Of a stretch of 46,133 bases of DNA, positions 29,589 through 37,482 are shown in pieces. The position numbers and the translations under genes are program-made. Positions within the stretch are counted from its first letter, which is position 1. The number at the start of each line of letters is the position of its first letter. The notes beneath the pieces were generated by a model. That model was not told where the DNA came from. It was given only the letters and a program-made list of their open reading frames with translations, and ran no database searches. The stretch spans positions 1 through 46,133 of the forward strand of contig JAGVXT010000009.1 in assembly GCA_018303655.1 (NCBI GenBank). The letters are read 5' to 3'. The DNA is from Candidatus Woesearchaeota archaeon (lineage in GTDB: Archaea; Nanobdellota; Nanobdellia; Woesearchaeales; GW2011-AR4).

Positions 29589-30427
29589 CTTTTTACCCCA
29601 ACTAACATGTTGTTAAAGGGAGATACACTATGGGGATAAATTCTAACAACTCTTGCGTCGTAACCAAGATGCCTAAGATTTAGAGCTCTGTGGTAGTCAA
29701 TTATATCCATAGCTTTTCTTGCCACTGCCCGATACCCATCTTCAAGTTGAAGGTATTCTACTGCCCTTCTCAGCAGGTTAAAAATATCACGACTCAAACT
29801 AATTTTAGATGCCAAGTTTGATAATTCAAATTCCATTTTTTCATGGTGGCATGGCAAAATCCCAATGAAATCAGGCATCCTCTGCTGAAGTTCAGCGTAT
29901 CTAACTATTAAATCTGCAAGGCTTCCACAACAATATGTTCCTACATAAGCCACTTTTCCTTTTGGACTCTCTGGGATAGTTGGAACATGTTGCATTGATG
30001 TCAAGGATTTCAAATCAAATGGTATTTTTGTTATGCCGTATTCTTTTGTACAGGGAAAAATTTTTTCTACTAAATTCTTTTTCGAAAATCTCCTATCACT
30101 TCTCACTACTTGAGGGCCAATCAGATGGGCAAGACTATAAGCTAGCTCCCCTCTTCCGGAGCACCAGTCAACATAATCCACATCTGGTCTCAAGAAACCA
30201 TATTTTGCAAGCTGGCTCAAAAAAGCCCTTAATACACTTATTTTTATTTCATGGGCGGTTGTCCTTAGTTCCCTTGTTGCTTTTTCCAAGCCACTCAAAA
30301 CATCATCATCTTTAAGCAACCTATCAACAGCCCCTGAGACTTTCCCATCCACTATTTCTGTATCTAAATTTAATCTTCTGTGAATCCCCCTTATCAAGGT
30401 AACTCTTTCATCCAAAGTGCCTTTCAT
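29585..30427 (-). CDS. Rossmann-fold methyltransferase-like protein
   Basis: FLRPDVDYVDWCSGRGELAYSLAHLIG, and GTYCCGSLADLIVRYAELQQRMPDFIGILPCHHEKMEF reminiscent of TRM13-like CCH motifs; family assignment tentative. Confidence 0.55.
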   Translation of the reverse strand: MKGTLDERVTLIRGIHRRLNLDTEIVDGKVSGAVDRLLKDDDVLSGLEKATRELRTTAHEIKISVLRAFLSQLAKYGFLRPDVDYVDWCSGRGELAYSLAHLIGPQVVRSDRRFSKKNLVEKIFPCTKEYGITKIPFDLKSLTSMQHVPTIPESPKGKVAYVGTYCCGSLADLIVRYAELQQRMPDFIGILPCHHEKMEFELSNLASKISLSRDIFNLLRRAVEYLQLEDGYRAVARKAMDIIDYHRALNLRHLGYDARVVRIYPHSVSPFNNMLVGVKS

Positions 30428-30493
30428 AGTCCTTAGGTTGATACCTTGTTTTTTAAAACTTACTCTTAACCGTCAAATTCGCAAATATTATAT

Positions 30494-31366
30494 ATGAAAA
30501 TAATATCTCAGCCAATTATGCCAGTGCCATCATACGCAAAAATCAACCTTTACCTCAAGATAGGCAAGAAACTAAGCTCCGGCTACCATAACATACAATC
30601 AGTTATGCAGATGATAGAGCTGAGCGACAGCATCTCCATTGAGCCTATAAATGAGGACAAGATCATAGTTGATTCAACAAACATGGAGCTGAGCGGTGAG
30701 GAGAACCTTGCGTACCAGGCAGCTTTGCTTCTCAAAAAGAAATTCAAAGTAAAGCACGGTGTCAAGATATTTGTCGAGAAAAATGTGCCCCTTGAAGCCG
30801 GCTTGGGAGGCGGAAGCAGCAACGCGGCAACCACTCTGCTGAACTTAAACAAATTATGGGGCCTGAAGCTCAAGGAAAAGCAGCTGGTTGAATTAGCCTC
30901 GCAAATCGGCTCGGATGTTCCGTTCTTTATAGGGGAAAATGCAGCCTTGGTTGAGGGAATTGGCGACAAAATAAAGCGCATAAAGAAGTCATTCAGCATA
31001 AACATCGTGCTTATAAACTCAGGGTTCAGAGTATCAACTAAATGGGCGTATGCCGCATTTGACAGGCAAAAGCCTAAAATAAAAACAAAAGCAGACATAA
31101 ATGCGCTTGTCAAGGCCATAGAAAAAAAAGACATAAAGGAAATAGCTAACAACCTTCACAACGACTTTGAGCCCATTGTCACAAAAAAATATAAAATGAT
31201 AAATGATATCAAGAACAATCTGCTGAGAAATGACGCGCTGAATGCGCTGGTTTCCGGCTCTGGCCCTACAGTTTTCGGAGTTTTCAACAGCATTTATGAG
31301 GCAAGGGAGGCATTTTTCAAGATACAGTATGATTATCCTTTTGTTTTCTTGACAAAAACTATTTAA
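30494..31366 (+). CDS. ispE: 4-diphosphocytidyl-2-C-methyl-D-erythritol kinase
   Basis: SYAKINLYLKIGKKLSSGYHNIQSVMQMIELSDSI; PLEAGLGGGSSNAATTLLNLNKLWGL; VSGSGPTVFGVF (GHMP kinase). Confidence 0.96.
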   Translation: MKIISQPIMPVPSYAKINLYLKIGKKLSSGYHNIQSVMQMIELSDSISIEPINEDKIIVDSTNMELSGEENLAYQAALLLKKKFKVKHGVKIFVEKNVPLEAGLGGGSSNAATTLLNLNKLWGLKLKEKQLVELASQIGSDVPFFIGENAALVEGIGDKIKRIKKSFSINIVLINSGFRVSTKWAYAAFDRQKPKIKTKADINALVKAIEKKDIKEIANNLHNDFEPIVTKKYKMINDIKNNLLRNDALNALVSGSGPTVFGVFNSIYEAREAFFKIQYDYPFVFLTKTI

Positions 31367-31416
31367 GTTAGAAGTAAATAATGGTATTAGGGGGACGTGG
31401 TTAAAGCCAAATTAGA

Positions 31417-32373
31417 ATGGAAATCAAGGTAGCAAAGCACGCAGGATTCTGCTTTGGCGTGAAGAAAGCAATTGAAATTGCAGAGGAAGTTGCGCAAAGC
31501 AATGACGGAAATACCTATGTTCTTGGCCAGCTTGTGCATAATGAGAAGGTTATAAAAAATCTCGAAGGCAAGGGCATCGTTTTTGTTGATGACATAAATG
31601 AAATTCCACAAAATGCTGTTACTGTGCTTAGGGCCCATGGCGAGCCTGGAACCACATACGCCACTCTTGGGGAAAAGTCCATTGTAAAAGGCAAAAACCT
31701 CAATGATGCAACATGCCCTTTGGTTACTTTGGTGCATAATGTTGCGATTAAGCTGAAAAACAATGGATATGAGGTTGTTATTTTCGGCAAGCATAATCAT
31801 CCGGAAGCAATCGGCACAAGCTATTATTTGAAAGGCAAAAATACGCTTATTGTGGAGCATGAAGATGATTACCGAAAAGTTATTGATTACATTAATGAAA
31901 ACAACTTCCAGAAGATTGCAGTCATTTCGCAAACAACAATGTCTGTTTTGGGGTATAAAAAACTGATTGAAAACATTAATAATGAAATGAATCATCAGTT
32001 TGAAGAAATTCCCCTGTCGCTGAAAAACCTTGATGTAAAATACGGGTTTGTTGACACAATCTGCAACCCGACAAAACAAAGGCAAAGCGATGTGGATGAA
32101 TTGGCGAAAGACTGCGACATAATTATTGTAATTGGCGGCTTAAACTCAAGCAACTCAAAAGAGCTTTATGCAAAATCGCTGGAATACGGAGTTGAATCTT
32201 ATTTTATCCAGTCAGAAGAGCAATTGCAAAAGGAATGGCTTGAAGGCAAAGAAAAGATTGGAGTTACTGCAGGAGCCTCAACTCCGGATTATCTGATTGA
32301 TGAGGTTGTTGAGAGGATAAAAAATATAAATAATACTAATAACGAATTAATGAAACAAAGACAAAAAAATTAA
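31417..32373 (+). CDS. ispH: 4-hydroxy-3-methylbut-2-enyl diphosphate reductase
   Basis: AKHAGFCFGVKKAIEIAEE; VLRAHGEPG; DATCPLVTLVHN; VDTICNPTKQRQSDV; VTAGASTPDYLIDEV. Confidence 0.97.
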   Translation: MEIKVAKHAGFCFGVKKAIEIAEEVAQSNDGNTYVLGQLVHNEKVIKNLEGKGIVFVDDINEIPQNAVTVLRAHGEPGTTYATLGEKSIVKGKNLNDATCPLVTLVHNVAIKLKNNGYEVVIFGKHNHPEAIGTSYYLKGKNTLIVEHEDDYRKVIDYINENNFQKIAVISQTTMSVLGYKKLIENINNEMNHQFEEIPLSLKNLDVKYGFVDTICNPTKQRQSDVDELAKDCDIIIVIGGLNSSNSKELYAKSLEYGVESYFIQSEEQLQKEWLEGKEKIGVTAGASTPDYLIDEVVERIKNINNTNNELMKQRQKN

Positions 32374-32736
32374 TTCAAACACGTCTTTGTATTAGTTTTT
32401 CCAATATACCACTTTCCTCAACAGCCACCTTAACATCTTTTCCACTTGGATGAGGATGTGGAGATGATGGTTCCAGTTCAAATGTTGCCAAATATTTTCT
32501 TACATTAGTTACATTTACATTTCCAGTCAATAAATAAAGAGATACAGAAGCACGACCATAAATAACTTTTCCGTCCTTGTAATCTATCCCCTACTTTGAT
32601 GAACTTCAATTCTCACTTTGCCGCGTGGCATCGTAGGTTTAAATTTAGGGGGAATTGATAAATGAGGGTGTTTCACATAATTGGCATTTACAAAATCTCT
32701 ATTTCTATCTGTTGGAACAATATTATACTTTGCCAT
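32374..32736 (-). pseudogene. Hypothetical ORF frameshifted at a GGGG tract
   Basis: MAKYNIVPTDRNRDFVNANYVKHPHLSIPPKFKPTMPRGKVRIEVHQSRG(stop); the next frame continues IDYKDGKVIYGRASVSLYLLTGNVNVTNVRKYLATFELEPSSPHPHPSGKDVKVAVEESGILEKLIQRRV. Confidence 0.5.
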
Positions 32737-32751
32737 TTTATTTTTTTCAAC

Positions 32752-33207
32752 TCACTCGCTAAAAAATCCGCTTCTTGTTGCGTCAAACTTCCAGTTCTCC
32801 GGAATCCTGCCGGTTCTCTTGTAGTATTTGGTAAGCCTGTTTATTTTTGACTGTGTCAATAGCAAGCCGCGCTTTGAAGTCTGGTCATGCTTATTGGCTT
32901 CTATATGCTTTCTTAGCGCTGCAACTTTTTTAAATAAAGAAATCATGTCTTCAGGCACTTCCGCGCTTAAATTCTTCTCTTTTAGGACAGCGCTTATTGA
33001 TTTGCCGCATAAGGCCAATGCATTCGGGATTCCGTAAACATCCCTCAATATCATTCCAATTTGGGAAGTTGTCTTGCCGTCCTTTGAAAGCTTTGCTATC
33101 AGCAGTTCGACTTCCTTTGGCTTGTACCTTATCCATGACGGAGCTGTCTTCTTTGCCGGTTTCTTTGAGCCGTGCTTTCCCTTCTTCCTTGAGTGCATTC
33201 TTGCCAT
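32752..33207 (-). CDS. rps15: 30S ribosomal protein S15
   Basis: MARMHSRKKGKHGSKKPAKKTAPSWIRYKPKEVELLIAKLSKDGKTTSQIGMILRDVYGIP...LTKYYKRTGRIPENWKFD. Confidence 0.97.
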   Translation of the reverse strand: MARMHSRKKGKHGSKKPAKKTAPSWIRYKPKEVELLIAKLSKDGKTTSQIGMILRDVYGIPNALALCGKSISAVLKEKNLSAEVPEDMISLFKKVAALRKHIEANKHDQTSKRGLLLTQSKINRLTKYYKRTGRIPENWKFDATRSGFFSE

Positions 33208-33443
33208 TTTTGGTAAATATTTATTCTTTTAACTTTTTAATCTGCTCTGCAATTCTAGTGCTCGGCAAAATTTTTTCTGCCATTAAATTTTGCCTCGCCA
33301 TACATTGAAAACTGGAAGAACAAGTTAGTTGCATCCAGTATAGCTGAGCAGTGAAATGCGAACATTTTGTTCGCTCGCTTTCAAAACCGAGCTACCTTTT
33401 AGTAAAGTGGAATATTAGATGATTTATAAATGTTGTTGAAAAT

Positions 33444-33552
33444 AGCCCCGGGCAGATTCGAACTGCCGCCACAGCCTTTCTATTGCAAAGCAACCAAAGG
33501 GCCGTATCCAAAGTCTTCCCTTTTAGGAATTTGACCGCTAGACTACGGGGCT
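33444..33552 (-). tRNA. tRNA-Gln(TTG) with D-loop insertion and short anticodon-loop intron
   Basis: Reverse complement AGCCCCG...CGGGGCT acceptor; CGGCC/GGCTG anticodon stem; loop CTTTGG...A interrupted by about 16 nt (TTGC-TTT-GCAA hairpin); about 20 extra nt after GGTCAA; T-arm GGCAG-TTCGAAT-CTGCC. Confidence 0.85.
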
Positions 33553-33553
33553 G

Positions 33554-34279
33554 TTATGAGTTAAACACTTTAGTGAATTGTTTTATATTTCTATCGTTGC
33601 TAGACCAAATCTCTTTATAAAATCTTTTGATTTCTTCCTTTCTAGAGATATAAATTTTAGTTCCGAATACTGTCCTTTTTCCACATATCTTGGACGGGTG
33701 ATAACCTAAATTTATCAAAGCTTCTCTGGTGTCTCTTAGCAATGTTATGTTCCTGTTCTCAAAATTAATCTGGAACAAGCCCGGCCAATGAGGCAGCATT
33801 TCATAAATACAGCCATCTGTATCTATTAACCCCCTTATGCACGCTTTTAAATATGCATCATTTTCCTTAATCCAATTCTGTATTGTAACTTGACTTTTTA
33901 TTTTGTTGCCGTGCTTTAATCCAATTTCAATTAAAAAATCTACGATTAATCTACCATCAATTATAAGATAAATACAATTTACATTTGGCTGTTTGTATGT
34001 CCTAGGCTTAACCATAAAAAGGTCTTTACATAAATTTGCTACATAATTCGTAAGATATTCGTAATCTTTTATGTAATTTCCAGCTATTCTTAAAGAGTAA
34101 GTCCCTACATCTTTGCCTTTTTTATAAGCATGTAGATTCCCATCGCCAAGAATTATGCCAACAAGCTCTGCTAATCTTTCACTCTTTTCAGGAAAATTGA
34201 TAATTTTAATGCTTCCCCAATTTTTATGTTCTTTCAAATACTCTTCTTTTGTTTTCTGAATCATCTTCACAACCTCCAA
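33554..34279 (-). CDS. LAGLIDADG homing endonuclease-like protein
   Basis: Two dodecapeptide-like motifs, LAELVGIILGDGNL and LKACIRGLIDTDGCIY, spaced about 100 aa apart. Confidence 0.9.
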   Translation of the reverse strand: MEVVKMIQKTKEEYLKEHKNWGSIKIINFPEKSERLAELVGIILGDGNLHAYKKGKDVGTYSLRIAGNYIKDYEYLTNYVANLCKDLFMVKPRTYKQPNVNCIYLIIDGRLIVDFLIEIGLKHGNKIKSQVTIQNWIKENDAYLKACIRGLIDTDGCIYEMLPHWPGLFQINFENRNITLLRDTREALINLGYHPSKICGKRTVFGTKIYISRKEEIKRFYKEIWSSNDRNIKQFTKVFNS

Positions 34280-34567
34280 ATTTTTTATTTATTTACAAAC
34301 TTTGGAGTACAAAGAAAAAGAGAGCGTTAAGCGAAACTCCGTAAAATATTTTCGTGCTTAAAGCCGAAAAACTTAATTTTGGGGTTTTGCGTGTTCTCTT
34401 TTTTCAATAGGTAAGAACTAGCCCTTTATAAACTTCACACGAGCATGTCCAGTGCTATAATTCCACGGGGCTGTAAGTAAGCATTTTAAACTTTGTATAT
34501 AAAAGTTGTTGTTAAAAAAGAGTTAAATAAGAAAATTTAAATAAAAAAGCCAAAAATCAAGTTAATT

Positions 34568-34888
34568 TTGGTGAGATTTTTGAAAGAAAGAGATTTTCCT
34601 GTGGTTGATGCCAGTCTTGACATTGGCAAATTAGCACAAATACTAAGTGAAATTCTTAAAACCCAGCTAAAAGCAAACGGTCCTATGGAGCCACCAGGTC
34701 ATGGTATAAAAACACCAGTTTATGTTTTAAGGTCAATGAATGGAGATAGTTTAGTTGTTTCTGTAAGAAATTATGCGGCTGATCCTGCATTAAAGAGAAA
34801 GCAAGTTGGAATAGCAGTTCGGGGCGATGCTTCTCACGATGCTCTTTTTGAACAGAATCTTGAACCTCTACTTGAATATTTCATTTAG
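34568..34888 (+). CDS. Hypothetical protein
   Basis: Intact 106-aa ORF; no family recognised. Confidence 0.5.
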   Translation: MVRFLKERDFPVVDASLDIGKLAQILSEILKTQLKANGPMEPPGHGIKTPVYVLRSMNGDSLVVSVRNYAADPALKRKQVGIAVRGDASHDALFEQNLEPLLEYFI

Positions 34889-34902
34889 AATGTTAAAAAA
34901 TA

Positions 34903-35655
34903 TCAAACCCAAATATTCAATCCCTCTTGCTCCATGAAATGCAGCTTTCCTGGCACAATCAGGCAATGAACTGGATTGCCGAAATCAAATTTCAATAATT
35001 CTTTTGCAGCTCCAGCCTTGATAACCTGCTTCTCGCTTCCAATCCTTGCGCACCCGACGCAAATGGTTTTTTCAGAAAATACTTTTTCATTTTTTTTAAT
35101 CTCAATTTTTAACAAATATCTTATTGTGTCATTAACGCTCATAAATTTCCCCTCTTCAGGATTCAGGTCAAGCAAAAACAAGGTATGCAGGCCCAAGCTT
35201 AAGTTGCCTTTCAGGGCATCGTAAGGAGCTTCAACATTATCATTCTGCAAGGGTATGCTTGTTGTTTTGCCGAACTTATACGCTTGCAGCCCTGTAATGC
35301 CAACAGCGCTTATAATTGAAGCATTGTGGATAACATGGCATTTTATTCCTTCTTTTTTTGCCCTTAAAAACAGGTCAATATGGGTTGTTGCAACTAATGG
35401 GTCACCGGCAACAAGAAAGGCAACATTTTTTGCTTTAGCGTTTTCAATAATCTCGTTTTCGTCATCTTCAACAAGATTTCTTCTTGCAAGAATTATCTTT
35501 TTGTTGTAAAATTTCTCCAAATCTTCTTTTTTGCAGTTTAAAACAGAAGTATAGTTTTCCAGGTAAACAACATCGCATTTCTTGACAGCTTCAAGCCCGT
35601 TAATACTTATGTCTTTCTCGTTGTTTAATCCTAAACCTATGAAGTAGAGTGTCAT
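34903..35655 (-). CDS. dph5: Diphthine synthase
   Basis: MTLYFIGLGLNNEKDISINGLEAVKKCDVVYLENYTS...FLVAGDPLVATTHIDLFLRAKKEGIKCHVIHNASI. Confidence 0.97.
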   Translation of the reverse strand: MTLYFIGLGLNNEKDISINGLEAVKKCDVVYLENYTSVLNCKKEDLEKFYNKKIILARRNLVEDDENEIIENAKAKNVAFLVAGDPLVATTHIDLFLRAKKEGIKCHVIHNASIISAVGITGLQAYKFGKTTSIPLQNDNVEAPYDALKGNLSLGLHTLFLLDLNPEEGKFMSVNDTIRYLLKIEIKKNEKVFSEKTICVGCARIGSEKQVIKAGAAKELLKFDFGNPVHCLIVPGKLHFMEQEGLNIWV

Positions 35656-35773
35656 TCCAAATAGGAATATAGTATAAGTTAAAATTATTGCTTTTTTGGC
35701 AGAAATCCATCAAAATCAAAAGCTTTATAAATGTGCTTGTATATAAAGATAAAATTAAAGAAAGATTAAATAT

Positions 35774-35877
35774 GAGTTTTTTTGGCGAAAAACTCACCTA
35801 AAGCAGCTTTTTTGGCGAAAAGCGGCTTAAAATCGTTTCGTTTTGGAAATTCTAGTTTTTTAGTACGGAAAAAACTA
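35774..35877. other. Three successive perfect or near-perfect stem-loops in the dph5-ftsZ intergenic region
   Basis: GAGTTTTT-TTGGCG-AAAAACTC (35774-35795); AAGC(A)GCTTTT-TTGGCG-AAAAGC(G)GCTT (35801-35828); TAGTTTTTT-AGTACGG-AAAAAACTA (35853-35877). Confidence 0.6.
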
Positions 35878-36025
35878 TAAAACGGTATCAAATCAGCTTG
35901 TTGGCACAAACTAATTCTAAAAGGGATACAATAGAAGAGCAATATAAACATTTCGGTATTCGGAAATTTATATTGTAAAATATACATGAACACCATACGG
36001 CTAGGGAAAAGGGGGATGATGAAAA

Positions 36026-37078
36026 ATGGATTTTTCAGTTGAAGGTACAAACACAGATGCAGGACTAGTAGGACAGGCAAACATAAAGGTAATAGGAGTT
36101 GGCGGAGCTGGCAACAACATGGTTGGCTGGCTTTACAAAAAGGGCATCAAAGGCGCTGAGATAATAGCGTGCAACACAGACAAGCAGCATCTTGGCATTA
36201 TTGATGCTGACAGGAAGTTCCTGATCGGAAAAGGAATTACAAGAGGATTAGGGTGCGGAGGATTTCCTGAAAAAGGAGCTGAATCAGCTAAAGAATCAAT
36301 GAATGAGCTTAAAGAAAGCCTGAAAGGGGCTGACATGGTCTTTGTTTGCGCTGGCATGGGCGGAGGAACAGGGACCGGAGCTGCTCCTGTTGTGGCGCAT
36401 CTTGCAAAAGACATAGGCGCTATTGTGATTGGAACTGTTACAATGCCTTTCAAGATTGAAAGGGCAAGGGTTGACAAGGCAGAGTTTGGAATGCATCAGC
36501 TAAGACAGGTTTCTGACACAGTCATTGCAATTGACAATAACAGATTGGTCCAGATAGCAGGCAATTTGCCGATACAGCAGGCATTTGCAGTTGCCAATGA
36601 GCTTGTTTCAACTATGATAAAAGGGATTGTGGAGACAATTGCAGTTCCATCTCTTGTCAATCTGGATTATGCCGATGTAAAGGCAATCATGCAGAATGGA
36701 GGTGTTGCTGTCATCGGAGTCGGCACTAGCGATACAAACAGCAGAGTTGAAGAGGCTGTCAAGGGAGCTCTTTCAAACCCGCTGCTTGAGGTTGACTACA
36801 AAGGAGCAACAGGAGCTTTAATCCATGTTGTAGGGGGCCCAGATATGACGCTTGACGACATCAACAGGATAGGCGAGCTTGTTACTGAATCTCTTGATGA
36901 CGATGCAAATGTCATCTGGGGAGCAAGAGTTGTTGAAGACATGAAAGGAAAAATTACAGTCATGACCATCATAACAGGAGTCAAAAGCCCATGGGTGCTT
37001 GGCAAGGTTGATTACTCAAGGCCATCGCCGGCAGCAGTTGCGGTTTCGCAGGAGCTTGGAATAGAATTAGTTCAATAG
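36026..37078 (+). CDS. ftsZ: Cell division protein FtsZ
   Basis: IKVIGVGGAGNNMVGWLYKKGIKGAEIIACNTDKQHL; FVCAGMGGGTGTGAAPVVAHLAKD tubulin signature. Confidence 0.98.
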   Translation: MDFSVEGTNTDAGLVGQANIKVIGVGGAGNNMVGWLYKKGIKGAEIIACNTDKQHLGIIDADRKFLIGKGITRGLGCGGFPEKGAESAKESMNELKESLKGADMVFVCAGMGGGTGTGAAPVVAHLAKDIGAIVIGTVTMPFKIERARVDKAEFGMHQLRQVSDTVIAIDNNRLVQIAGNLPIQQAFAVANELVSTMIKGIVETIAVPSLVNLDYADVKAIMQNGGVAVIGVGTSDTNSRVEEAVKGALSNPLLEVDYKGATGALIHVVGGPDMTLDDINRIGELVTESLDDDANVIWGARVVEDMKGKITVMTIITGVKSPWVLGKVDYSRPSPAAVAVSQELGIELVQ

Positions 37079-37176
37079 GCAAAACTCACGATCACCCCTT
37101 TAGTCTTTGTGGTGAGATTGTTTCTTTGCCTTCATTTACAAAACCACCCCCAACGTTTTTAATATGAAGGCAAGCG

Positions 37177-37196
37177 GTGGCACAGCAATGTGCCAC
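37177..37196 (+). terminator. Hairpin followed by T-rich tract downstream of ftsZ
   Basis: GTGGCACA-GCAA-TGTGCCAC then ATTTTTTATTT. Confidence 0.5.
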
Positions 37197-37482
37197 ATTT
37201 TTTATTTGATATTAGGTATAACTCTAGAAATTTCAATCCGTCCCTTCGGGACATTAGATTGTGCTCGGCTTTCGCACCCTTTCAATCGCTCCAGCTTCGC
37301 CTAACATTGCAATAAAATAATCAAATGTCGAAAATCAGTCGAATGGTGAGCGAGTTCCTCGCGAACCTCGCATGTTACTGATTTTCGAGCATGATCGAAA
37401 ATCGCTCTGCGATTTATCGACAAGCGGTTTACTTTCTTCTCGCTTTACAGCCAAAAGTCGCTCTCGTTTATTTTTATAGAAA

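Noticed and set aside
21370-32373. Possibility that the MEP cluster is a bacterial contaminant contig
   Set aside because: Archaeal ribosomal and RNAP genes lie on both sides of the cluster in the same window. Only read-level evidence of a misjoin could revive this explanation.
34465-34520. Possible second tRNA or split-tRNA half starting AGCCCCGTGG on the minus strand
   Set aside because: Only the first ~8 nt match a tRNA 5' end; no D-arm, anticodon arm, T-arm or matching 3' acceptor could be found.
35766-36080. 104-aa minus-strand ORF upstream of ftsZ
   Set aside because: Translates the hairpin-rich intergenic region and overlaps the ftsZ start; low-complexity hydrophobic product, unlikely to be real.
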